Part shown: positions 1-9,900 of the stretch, one piece after another
How positions within the stretch are numbered: the stretch's first letter is position 1
Layout of the letters: each line of letters starts with the position of its first letter
Source: Pithys albifrons albifrons
Lineage: Eukaryota; Chordata; Aves; Passeriformes; Thamnophilidae
Direction: 5' to 3'
DNA length: 64,000 nt
Assembly (NCBI RefSeq): GCF_047495875.1
Contig: NC_092461.1
Span: 48,861,101 to 48,925,100 of the forward strand
Program-made: the position numbers and the translations under genes
Notes under the pieces: generated by a model
Database searches by the model: none
Told to the model about the DNA's origin: nothing
The model's input: the letters and a program-made list of their open reading frames with translations, nothing else

Positions 1-444
1 CTTTCTGATTTCTGGGGAACTACACAACAGAGTACCTCATACAAGAAACCCCAGATCTGTCTGTAAGTACTCCCAACACCTTCTTCTGATGGGGTTTCTG
101 GAGCAGCAGAGTCACTACTTGCTAAAATGTGAAGGAAGAGGTTGAGATAGGAAGCATAATTTTTTTCATTTTCTTTGCTTCACAATTTCTTTAATAGCAT
201 TTCTTTTAAATCCTGTGGAGTAAAGTTATTGTTAATGTATAAGAAATTAATTAGAAAGTGTCATGGTCACTGTATCCATTATCATAAGAAATAGAACAGT
301 AAGTAGTTTTCTGTCTTTTTTTTTCTTTTGTCACTGTTTATGGTAACAGTAAAATTGTTTTAGTCTTATGGTCTTAATGCTCAGAAATAATAATTTTCCT
401 AAACCTCTTCAGAGATGCTCCTGAGCTATTACAAATGGAAGCAT
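1..444. other. AT-rich spacer, nothing recognised
   Basis: Left edge of the window. It has no coding signal, repeat or RNA gene that I can identify. Confidence 0.6.
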
Positions 445-2022
445 CATAGAATCATAGAATCATAGAATCGATTAGGTTGGAAAAGACCTCCAAGATCATC
501 GAGTCCAACCCTTGGTCCAACTAGTCCATTTACTAGATCATGCCACTCAGCGCCACGTCCAATCTGCATTTAAAAATCTCTAGGGATGGTGAATCCACCA
601 CCTCTCTGGGCAGCCCATTCCAATGCCTGATTACTCTCTCTGGAAAGAATTTTTTTCTGATATCCAACTTAAATTTCCCCTGGCAGAGCTTAAGCCCGTG
701 CCCCCTTGTCCTATTGCTGAGTGCCTGGGAGAAGAGACCAGCCCCCACCTGGCTATAACTTCCCTTCAGGTAGTTCTAGAGGTGATGAGGTCACCTCTAG
801 CCTCCTCTTCTCCAGGCTAAACAACCCCAGCTCCCTCAGCCTCTCCCCATAGGGCTTGTGCTCCAGTCCCTTCACCAGCCTTGTTGCTCTTCTCTGGACT
901 CGCTCCAGCACCTCAATATCCTTTCTGAACTGAGGGGCCCAGAACTGAACACAGTGCTTAAGGTGTGTCCTCACCAACGCAGAGTACAGGGGAAGGATCA
1001 CTTCCCTGGTCCTGCTGGCCACGCTGTTTTTGATACAGGACAGGATCCCATTGGCCTTCTTGGCCACTTGGTCACACTGTTGGCTCATGTTGAACTTCCT
1101 TTCAATTAGTACTCCAAGGTCCCTTTCTGCCTGGCTGCTCTCCAGCCACTCTGTGCCCAGCCTGTAGCGCTGCAGGGGGTTCTTGTGGCCAAAGTGCAGG
1201 ACCAGGCACTTGGCCTTATTGAACTTCATCCCATTGGAATCAGCCCATCTCTCAAGTCTACCCAGATCCCTCTACAGAGCCCTCCTGCCTTCCAGCAGGT
1301 CGACACTCCCTCCCAGCTTGGTGTCATCAGCAAATTTGCTGATGATGGACTCAATCCCCTCATCTAAATCATCAATAAAGATGTTAAACAGGACTGGAAC
1401 CAACACAGACCCCTGGGGAACACCACTGGTGACTGGCCGCCAGCTGGATGCAGCTCCGTTCACCAGCACTCTCTGGGCCCGACCCTCCAGCCAGCTCTTA
1501 ATCCAGGAGAGGGTACACTTGTCCAGGCCATGGGCTACCAGCTTTTCCAGGAGTATATTATGGGAGACAGTGTCAAAGGCCTTGCTGAAGTCCAGATAGA
1601 CCACATCCACAGCCTTCCCCTCATCCACCAGGTGGGTCACCTGATCGTAAAAAGAGATCAGGTTGGTCAGACAGGACCTGCCCCTCCTAAACCCATGCTG
1701 GCTGGGTCTAATCCCTTGTCCACCCTGAAGGTGCTGTGTGATTGCACTCAGGATGATCTGCTCCATAACCCTGCCAGGCATGGAGGTCAGGCTGACAGGC
1801 CTGTAGTTGCCAGGGTCCTGCTTGCAGCCCTTTTTGTGGATTGGGGTGACACTGGCCAACCTCCAATCATCTGGGACCTCCCCAGAGAGCCAGGACTGTT
1901 GGAAGATGATGGAGAGCGGTTTGGCAAGCTCTTCTGCCAGCTCCTTCATCACCCTGGCATGGATCCCGTCTGGTCCCATAGACTTGTTAGGATCCAGCTG
2001 GCTCAGTAAGTCAGTAACTATC
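445..2022 (-). mobile_element. CR1 LINE retrotransposon, 5'-truncated
   Basis: The largest transposon in the window. Read on the minus strand it begins inside the reverse-transcriptase domain ([14 protein letters not shown]) and shows the RT blocks [20 protein letters not shown], the variant catalytic box FADD (usually YADD) and the downstream thumb region ([11 protein letters not shown]). It ends in the CR1 3' UTR with about three copies of the terminal ATTCTATG repeat near plus 445-468. The main frame is interrupted by one TAG (plus 1272-1274) and by a frameshift between about 750 and 810, so it is inactive. Elements of this type usually insert as 5'-truncated copies without long target duplications, and none is seen. 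It is fairly little decayed compared with the other CR1 pieces here. Confidence 0.95.
1272..2018 (-). pseudogene. CR1 ORF2 reverse-transcriptase fragment
   Basis: About 248 uninterrupted codons covering the palm and fingers of the CR1 reverse transcriptase, lacking the N-terminal endonuclease domain. Reading continues in the same frame after the single TAG for another approximately 170 codons (to about 753) before the shift. The FADD catalytic aspartates are intact. The antisense frames over this region (for example plus 1530-2009) are shadows. Confidence 0.9.
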
Positions 2023-2464
2023 ATGCAGAACACTAAATATATTTTCAGTTGAGGCGTAGAGTTCTGCCTAAAATCAATGCAGAATACAAAAATGAGTCAC
2101 ACTTTAGATCTTACAGTAAGTGTAACCACATAAGAACTCATTTCTCAGGTTAATAAAATCTTCTGCACTCCAGGACTTGTGTCAGCATTACTGTTTAATA
2201 CTAGGATTTGCAATATATGCTTCTGGAACCAGTTATATTCTAGGAGATAGCGCTGACCACTGTTAAGACTTCCAAATGATATAAACTTAATTTTCTTAGT
2301 CTCCTTCTTTGTGTTTTCATCCTTGCTGTTTAAGATCAACCATTATATCACCAATCAATGTCTGGAAATTAAGCCTTTCCATCCAGGAATTTGTGGTCAG
2401 ATTATGGAGCCAACTCTGTGAGAGTGAAAGCATCTCAAATACAAATTATGGAACAAAAATAAAG
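2023..2464. other. Spacer between two CR1 elements, nothing recognised
   Basis: AT-rich, with a 64-codon minus-strand frame (2145-2339) that resembles no family. Confidence 0.6.
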
Positions 2465-2615
2465 CCATAGAATCATAGAATGGTTTGGGTTGGAAGGGAC
2501 CTTCATGATCACCTAGTTCCAAAACCCCTGCCATGGGCAGGGACAACTTCAACTAGGCCAAGTTGCTCAGGGCCCCACCCAGCCTGGCCTTTAACACCTC
2601 CAGAGATGAAGCCTG
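2465..2615 (-). mobile_element. CR1 retrotransposon, 3'-terminal fragment
   Basis: Begins CATAGAATCATAGAATGGTT and continues through GGTTGGAAGGGACCTTCATG and the CCTGCCATGGGCAGGGACA segment, the standard CR1 3' UTR read in reverse. Only about 150 bases survive. It is a different subtype from the larger element at 445-2022, so it is a separate insertion in the same orientation. Confidence 0.9.
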
Positions 2616-3575
2616 TGGAATACTGTCAGAGGAAAAAACCTAAAATAGACAAATCCAATCATGAATGGAAAAGGAAAACTTTTAGGATGTGTCAGTAGTA
2701 ATCTCAGTAGGTCATAAACAGAAAAAATGCTTCATTAGGAAGGGATTGAGTCTAAGCATAAAAATGCTGGGGTTTTTTTACTAAATCCAGTTAACACTCA
2801 ATTTTTAGTTCCCACCTGACATTGCAGAGTTTCAGTAATTCACAAATATCGTCAACTATCACTGACAGATAATATCAGTCATGAGAAGGCAAAGAAGGGG
2901 CTAACCACTACTCCATTATGTACTTTTCCATAGTTTTTATACAAAGTGTCCTGGATTCATGTTTGTGCCTTCATTTTCTTTCTTGGACCTTCTGCCATGT
3001 GACTGAATGTGTTCAACTTGAAGGGGAAAGAGGAGACCAAAACACAAAAAGTAAAGCTTTAAATAGAGAAGGAAGGCCAGGAGACAAGGGGGAAAGGACA
3101 GAGGGACAGGATTCTCCAAGGCAGAGGGATGAGAAGCAGAGGATAAAGGCCAGGAGTCTGCTTTTTTGAGCCGGGCAGACAGGAGACTGGGAAAGAGTTT
3201 ACTTGCTGGATGGGGATGGGAGTTATAAAGCTCAGCTCTGGGCAATTGCCAGTGATCTCAGAAACCATCCAAAATGGCAAAGCAAAGCAAAAATGTAGTG
3301 TACAAGCAACAAGAAAAGGGAAACTTTTAATGCTACATGATGTTTATGCCTGTCTGTGACACAGAAATCCTAATCTACGCTTCTCAGAACCCTGTGTTTG
3401 CAAGGCCTGTGGTCTTGTTTTGTGAACTGGGATTTTGGCTGAGAAGTATCCATAAAGCATTCCCTCTTACAAAGGGAAAGTGGAAGGCACTCATACCATC
3501 AGCTCCTGGATATAGAGTTTCAATGAGACAAAGAGACACTTAGGGTTCATGGGATACTTCTCTGGCCTTTCTTGC
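2616..3575. other. Spacer, nothing recognised
   Basis: It contains an A/G-rich block near 3060-3160 that produces overlapping short open frames on both strands; these look like composition effects. Confidence 0.55.
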
Positions 3576-4095
3576 TGTCTTAGTTTAGAAGAAAACTAAG
3601 ATATTTATATGGCCAGAAAAGAAGGGCCTCCCCCAAAAAATAACTACAGCTTTGAAATTAAGGAGTTTTAATCAGAAAAATGTATAGAAAAGGATAATAG
3701 TTCTTAACTACAAATATAAATATAACCAAAACTAGAACAGAACAAGCAACTACACTGTACCCTCCACTGTAGCCTTTCCTCATCCTCCGATCAGGGACAA
3801 GAGGTTGGAGACAGGGGATGGCATTGGTGGTGCTCAGTCACTCCTCTGCAGGCAGAAAAACCGGCTCAGGAAAGGGATCTTTAGCAAAATGCAAGGCAGT
3901 GGCCACGGCTCGCTCCCTCTCCTCTTCCCCTCTGATGAGCAGCACAGAGCAACAGAGGTGAGCTGGGGTCGGGGGGTGGCCAAACCAGAGCAACTCAGCT
4001 CCCTCCAAACACCTTCGCAAGCCCAGCAAACAGTGGCTTTCACTCACAGCAGCTGCCCCAAAACAAAGTGACGTCCGGCCCCCCTGGGACAAACC
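3576..4095 (-). mobile_element. LTR-like element (left member of an inverted pair)
   Basis: On the minus strand this resembles avian ERV-type LTRs: a GC-rich upstream part, then GTTCTGTTCTAGTTTTGGTT, and a TTAATTTCAAAGCTG segment near the 3' end. The right boundary at about 4095 is approximate; the left boundary is taken at TGTCTTAG (3576). Its 3' part is clearly similar to the plus-strand sequence at 7480-7700, which shows shared ancestry. No retroviral genes adjoin it. Confidence 0.65.
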
Positions 4096-5680
4096 TCTGC
4101 CTCTCCCCTCACCTCCTCAGCAATCAAACTGGAATTCAAAGCAGTTGGTCACCCCTTTGTTATCTAGTGGCATGGGGTGTTGGGCATTAGCTCCCAAATT
4201 CTGTGTTGGTAGGGAGAGACAATTCCATTAAGATCCAAATCTGTAACACTTGCCAACAGCAGACTAGTCACCATTGTTTTCTTTGTCTTCAGAGGACCCA
4301 AACTGCCCTTGAATGATAGAGATGTCCAGGTCTCCTTCCACAGAGACATTAGTGTACATGGTGTGAACTTGTCCTGCAACAGGTCATGGCTCAGAGCCTC
4401 CCAGTAGCAGAGAACAATGACTTAACAATGGCTAAGTGTTCATTATCAGATTTAACTGTTTTGCAAGTCTGAATAAGGGTTTTAATTTCAGTACTGCACT
4501 GCTATAATTGCATTCTACCTTGCTGAGCCATCTGGGCACAAAAGACCACTGTGAGTCACCCTGTGCCACCAGTTTTCACCCCATGAACTGATTATGTTTT
4601 ACTCAAACTTTTAAGCATTTTAAGAACCATCTGAAAGGTTCAATTGGGATCATGATAAACTAGAAGGACACATGCTCCTGGAACATTGTTTTCCATGTTG
4701 TGTTTAGTGATATGTTTGAAACAAGGTTGTGTATCTGGTCCAACTTTTGCAGTGGCAACATGCTGTAGAACTGATGACTTTCATGATGAAAAGTGAAGAT
4801 AAGCAAAACAATCCCAGCATAGTAGGAGAGGCCATACGTCTACTGGGCATCTAGATGGAGAGGCTGATCATGTCTGAGAGCTGCTCCAAACCTAAAGATA
4901 CTGACAGCACTTAAGGAAATGGGCCAAAAGATCCATCCAAGTTTCTAAATAGGGGAACAGAGACATCCAGGGATGGCAACTCCATTTACAGGTTACAGAG
5001 AGAGAAGAAAATTCCATACCAAAGGTATTGTAATGCACCTCCTTGGACCTTTTGAAAATGTTGGTAGATCAAAATGGATAGACAAGGCAAAAATCAGTTT
5101 AACTCATCCAACTCGATTTCTGCTGGAAATGCAATTGGAGTAATGTAACTAAGATTTGTCAGTCTGGCTCTTGGATTCATAAATCCTTCAAAAATCCAAT
5201 TTTACTGTCTCTTCTTTGTGTATCAAATGTCATAACAGCTTGCATAAGTACCTAGGAACTTCATTCTTCACCACTGGAGCAGACATTTGCTCCTGAACAA
5301 AGGGAATGAAATTAAATAACAGACAAAGACAGTGTTTTGTTTCTTTTCTCCTCTTTGCACTTGCATTATACTAACACATGCCTCATTGTGTTTTGCATCA
5401 AATTAATTCACCTTCCTTTGAAAAACTCAAATGAAGGTGTTTAACCAAGTATTGTGGAGTAATTTATACTAAAAGAGATACCAAATTTTAGTAGAAGACA
5501 AAGAACAAGTTCTGTTATCATATTCAAAATTTTAATGTATTCATTGGTTTACACAAATATAACTATTATTAGGAGTTAATCCAATGGACTCACATTTTCA
5601 TAAGTCGATAATTCATATGTTTCCCTTGTTCCATTCTCCTCTCTGTGCCTTTTCTGGTAATGCCTTAGATCGCGTATCCC
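4096..5680. other. Spacer between LTRs, nothing recognised
   Basis: About 1.6 kb without an open frame over 71 codons. If the flanking LTRs once framed a provirus, no trace of its genes is visible here, and the inverted orientation also argues against that. Confidence 0.6.
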
Positions 5681-6022
5681 TGTGAAAAGAGACACACTGA
5701 AGGCAAGTTAATGGAGAAAGATACAGTGTTTTATTAGAAGAAGCTTCCACGTTCAAACCCAGGGGGGCCTGACCCCTAGGTCCGGAAGTTTTAGGGTTTT
5801 AAACTCCCTTTTAACATCCAATCAGAATTCTCATTTTCTCTTTAATGCCCACCCAAAAGTTCTGTCAATCTACCCCCTTCGTCATGGAGGGAGCATTTGG
5901 GCCTTCTCCTGTTGTTTGTCTTCTGTTACCTTGCAGGTGTCCGTTCAAAACAGCTCGGCCTTGACAAGACCTGAAAGCAGCTCCCAGCTCGTGGGAAAGA
6001 CACTAAATATTCACATTTAACA
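5681..6022 (-). mobile_element. Solo LTR-like element
   Basis: On the minus strand this shows an ordered LTR layout: a TG start (TGTTAAATGTGAATATT or, six bases in, TGTGAATATT), an inverted CCAAT box (CTGATTGG; plus 5818-5825), a TTTAAA-type TATA box, an AATAAA (plus 5730-5735) and a CA end at TTTTCACA (5681). It is about 335-342 bases long. No convincing target-site duplication is seen, so the ends may be off by some bases. Confidence 0.65.
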
Positions 6023-6831
6023 TCCAAGTAACTCAGCAGAGACTATATGATTCTAAAACCTTCTAAAATTACTTTAAATTCTTAGGCATCACTGGCAAGC
6101 TATAAATGTGTCTGCATCTCTGCCAATTGCATTGTGTCTTTTCTCAGCCACTAGCAAATACAAGGTTTCTATACTCCTGGGAGTAAAGTGAATAATTCAG
6201 CTAAGCTTTTGTTTGAGCTCTACGAGAACTGTATGAGCAAAACTGTTGAATGCTAGGAAGAAAATCTCAAATTTCTACCAATTTGGAAGAATCTAAAGTT
6301 GCTCTATACTCAGGAGCTCTAGCTGTTTCTCTTCAATTGCTGTTTTTAACCAGTTTCTGGATTTTAAAAGCAATAAAAAGGGAAGAAAATCAAAGCTCCA
6401 TTCCTGGAGCTTTCCACTTTCCTACTAAGTTGTAGTAAAGCAACATGGTTTCTTCTGGATTATGGACTACTGTGGGAGAACAGCAGCAGCATAATACCTG
6501 TTGACTAAATGAAGAAAGAGGCTGTTTTCACTTGTGAACACACAAATGTAATTTTTAAAAATATCGTATAAAGTTACTTTTTGTATTGCATGAAAATATA
6601 TAAACAAAACCCTGGAAAAAAAATACAAACCCATTGATTTTTGCCCACAGTTAAGTCACCTTGCATCACATTGCCAATATAAAGAGATTAATGAGAATGT
6701 GCAACACACACATTTTAAAGCCTTTATGTCTACAAAGTAGACAAGATACTATGCAATGGTTTTAGTAGAAGTAAAAATTGGTGTCACTTGAATCAAAACT
6801 TACCTTTTGTAGGTGCAAATGAAACAGTCAG
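6023..6831. other. Spacer, nothing recognised
   Basis: AT-rich, with one 61-codon plus-strand frame of no recognisable family. Confidence 0.55.
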
Positions 6832-7708
6832 TGTCATAGTTTCAGACTCTTTCATGGAATTTTTTTCTGTCCCTTACCAACACAGTGGTTTGGGAGTTGG
6901 AGGCCAGGATGAGATGGCTTGTTGAAGCCCAGCTCTCTCACTACCTCTCCCAGAGCCAGCTGTCTAAAGCCTAAGCAAAGGGATGGCTGATAGCTTTGCA
7001 TTGCAATGTGACGGCTGGGGAGAGGACGGGGGAGAGGTAGGGAGAGAGAGAGGTTTCCTGGTACTGGCCACACTTTGGTCCTCCCTCTGCTTGGGAGCAG
7101 CAACCGCTGCTTGCTGGGTAGGTGGCAGCATCGGGAGGGGATTCCTGGCTCTCTCCCTGACTCCACACACCCTGTGCCGTCTGAGAGAACAATCACCGCT
7201 GCCTGGATTCGCTACAGGCTCGTCAAGGGGCCGATGCCATTCGCAGAGGAGTTGCTAACTCCCCCCAATGCCTTCAGACAAAGGACGGTGAGAGTGTCCT
7301 TGCACTGCCCACAGGAAAGGTTTCAGCCCGTCCCTGTGGCCACCATTCCCACATGAGCTTTGGAACCAGCACCTCTCCTCACCCGTGTCTGCCTCACCGG
7401 AGCCCGTGAGTCACGGCGGCCACTGCCTCCCACGGCGCGGCATCGCCTCCTGCTCTCTGTGAATGCAACTGCACCGAAGGGGCAGAGAGAGGACTTGGAT
7501 GTGTTTGAAAGTTTTGGTTACAGTGTTGTGTTTGTTCTGTTCTGGGAGAGTTTTTTGGTTATACAGATATATATATGTATATATATATACATATATATAT
7601 TTATAGTAAAGAACTGTTATGCTTTTTCTCTACATTTTTTTTAATTAAAATCTCTTAATTTCAAAGGTTGTGGTGATTTTTGAGGAGAAGCACCCTTCCC
7701 ATTCCACA
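6832..7708 (+). mobile_element. LTR-like element (right member of an inverted pair)
   Basis: GC-rich 5' two-thirds followed by GTTCTGTTCTGGGAGAG, a TA microsatellite, TAGTAAAGAACTGTTATGC and TTAATTTCAAAGGTTGTGG. This 3' arrangement matches a widespread avian LTR type and also the reverse complement of 3590-3800 in this window. The start at TGTCATAG (6832) and end at TTCCACA (7708) are tentative. The overlapping open frames of 60-114 codons at 6850-7640 come from this GC-rich LTR body. Confidence 0.6.
7567..7604. repeat. TA-rich microsatellite within the LTR
   Basis: Alternating AT/TA dinucleotides with single G and C interruptions, forming a self-complementary tract. Confidence 0.9.
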
Positions 7709-9483
7709 AGGATTCCTTGCTTTTCTTGATAGACAAGATTTCTTTTAAATTGAGGCAGTCGGTTAATGGAGGAAGAAAGATGTCACATAGACCTATCCCC
7801 ACTGAATTTTAAACTGTTATTTTAGATATATGGAAGAAAATCATAGAGTAGAAACAATTTATACTAAATTGCACTGGTGTGGCTAAGCAAAGCTTGAACT
7901 TGTCTGTCATGTGAAGAAGGAAATCATTATTTCTTTTTTAACCTCAAAAACATCTCAAGTACTCAACAGGGCTGGAAGGGGCTATTAGTCTTCTAAGAGT
8001 CTGACAGGCAGTCTGAAAGCAGTGTCAAGATACATTTTATTGTACTACTCATGTAAAAAAAGTGGTCACCTGAGTTTGCTCGAGCAAATCTCCAACAGGA
8101 TTTTTGAAAGGACAGAAATACGTCTAAGAATTCATTAGCACTGACCATTCACATATGTGGGAAAAACCCATTTGAATTTGAAAAGGAATAGTTCAAAGAA
8201 CTGAGCAGATGTAAAAGTGGGTATCCTGAGCTAATAAGAAAAGTTCATAAATTTACAACTGGAGGTGGTCATAAAGTGATGATAAATGTGATGAGTAAGA
8301 AGCAGCCGTACCTGCTCTTGGAGACCAGCCTTCCAGCTGTCTCAAAAGCATCAAAAATAAAAGCCTTTGGTTATTAATGACAGTAGACTTGCAGGACACA
8401 ATGTGCTTGAGACAGCAGGGAAGATTTCTTTGTTAATCTAAGTATATAACCACAAGTAACCAAATGCTTTGAGAAGTTACCACTACTTGGTTTTGAATAA
8501 CTGGCATCCCACCTGAGACAGGGTGACTGACCATCTCTGGGGCAACTTCCCATTGCTTAGCAATGTAACTCCTGTGCTTAAACCACCAATGGAAGGTTCT
8601 CTGACACAGAAAAAAGGCTAATCTTGAATCACTGCAGGATCTTCCAAGAAGGACACAGTGAGTATGGATTACTTGGTTCTTTCATGAGATATGCTTAACT
8701 CAAAGGATGTTGAGTCAGAGAAGCAGTGCTGATGTGGCTGTGAGGAAGAGCTGAGACAAAACTTTGCAGCAATTGTTGGTCATGGAAGTGCTTGGAGACA
8801 TGAGAGAAATTATCTCCCTTTGCTTTCAATCTGTCTTTGTATACTGCCTATAAATAAACAGGACTACTTCAGAGAGGTCTGGATCTGTCATCAAAATGTC
8901 CTTCTAAATCAATTTATGTGAATTGTACACTTTGATCAAAAAGGGGTAAGACATGGTCAGTTCTTGAAGGATAAAATTATTGATTTTCCTAGGTACACAA
9001 TTAAAATCATCCCAGACTTTAGAAATTTATGGGGGTGGAGATAAATTAAAAACTTTGCCTTTCATTTGAGAAGTATCATATGAACTCTCTGTGACGTTCA
9101 GATCTGCTTAATTTTTGATGCAGATTGAACTACAAGTTCGAATCATTCTCTTGAGCAAAATTAAAACTCAAACAAGTTATCTGTAAATACCAAAAACTGA
9201 TTTTTATTAATTGATTGCGAGAGAGGTGAAAGGAAAAGAGGAAAAATAAGAAAAGTTAGGAAAAATGCTTAAGATTATTTATAGAAGCAGAGAAAAGATA
9301 CCACCATGAAAAAACTACTTGAGTGCCTTATCGATGTAACTGAGAGGAAGGGGGGGGGGATGCAGATGCTCTCTCTGTTTCTGCCACGATGTTATCTCTT
9401 GGCTGCAAGAGGATGGTGAGTCTTTGAAATGCAAAATGCTGTTAGTTCCCCTCACGACCGGACCAGCTGGCTTCTGGTGTAGC
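7709..9483. other. Spacer, nothing recognised
   Basis: No open frame over 60 codons lies wholly inside it. It includes a run of about nine G at 9351-9359. No transposon was identified. Confidence 0.6.
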
Positions 9484-9900
9484 TGCAAAAGAGGGTGCTT
9501 TATTTTAGCCTGTAAGAGAAAAATTCAGAGAAAAGATATACCTCCACAGACAGTCACAGACTATTCAAGCTGGCAAGCAGTCTCGCTCTAGGCTGATGCC
9601 CTCTCTCCAGGCTGACAAGCAGTCTCTCCTTCGAGACAAATGATGGCTGGTGGTGTTGGAAAGAAGGTAAGACGAACTGAGAGGAGAGATCAGAAGAAGA
9701 CTGGGCAAGGCGTCCTAGTTTCTCCTTGTCTCTTGTTCCTCCAACTTCTGAATTCATCTTCAGGTTTTTATAATGCTTTCCCAACCTCTACACATGTTTT
9801 TTGGCATGTAGTCAGGTCCAGATGTGGGAAACTGATCACAAAGGCAGGATCTTCTGGCAGGAAAGATTTCCTTGAGAAAGCTTTTCCACTAAAGCTGACA
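9484..9900 (-). mobile_element. Solo LTR-like element with possible 4-bp target duplication
   Basis: On the minus strand this starts TGTCAGCTTTAG, has a TATA box (CATTATAAAAACC, near plus 9764-9776) and AATAAAGC (near plus 9500), and ends CTCTTTTGCA. The 417-base unit is flanked on both sides by TAGC (9480-9483 and 9901-9904). The end comes only about 20 bases after AATAAA, which is short for a U5. A longer version ending at TGTTAG (9440) is possible but lacks a duplication. Confidence 0.6.

Noticed and set aside
1530..2009. 159-codon plus-strand open frame
   Set aside because: It is the antisense of the CR1 reverse-transcriptase frame; its openness follows from the codon content of the real minus-strand frame.
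4916..5010. Possible CR1 scrap around CATCCAGGGATGGCAACTCC
   Set aside because: Only one short string matches CR1; flanking sequence does not continue the alignment.
6852..7356. Several overlapping open frames of 68-114 codons on both strands
   Set aside because: They fall in the GC-rich body of an LTR-like element, where stops are rare in all frames; none has a domain signature.
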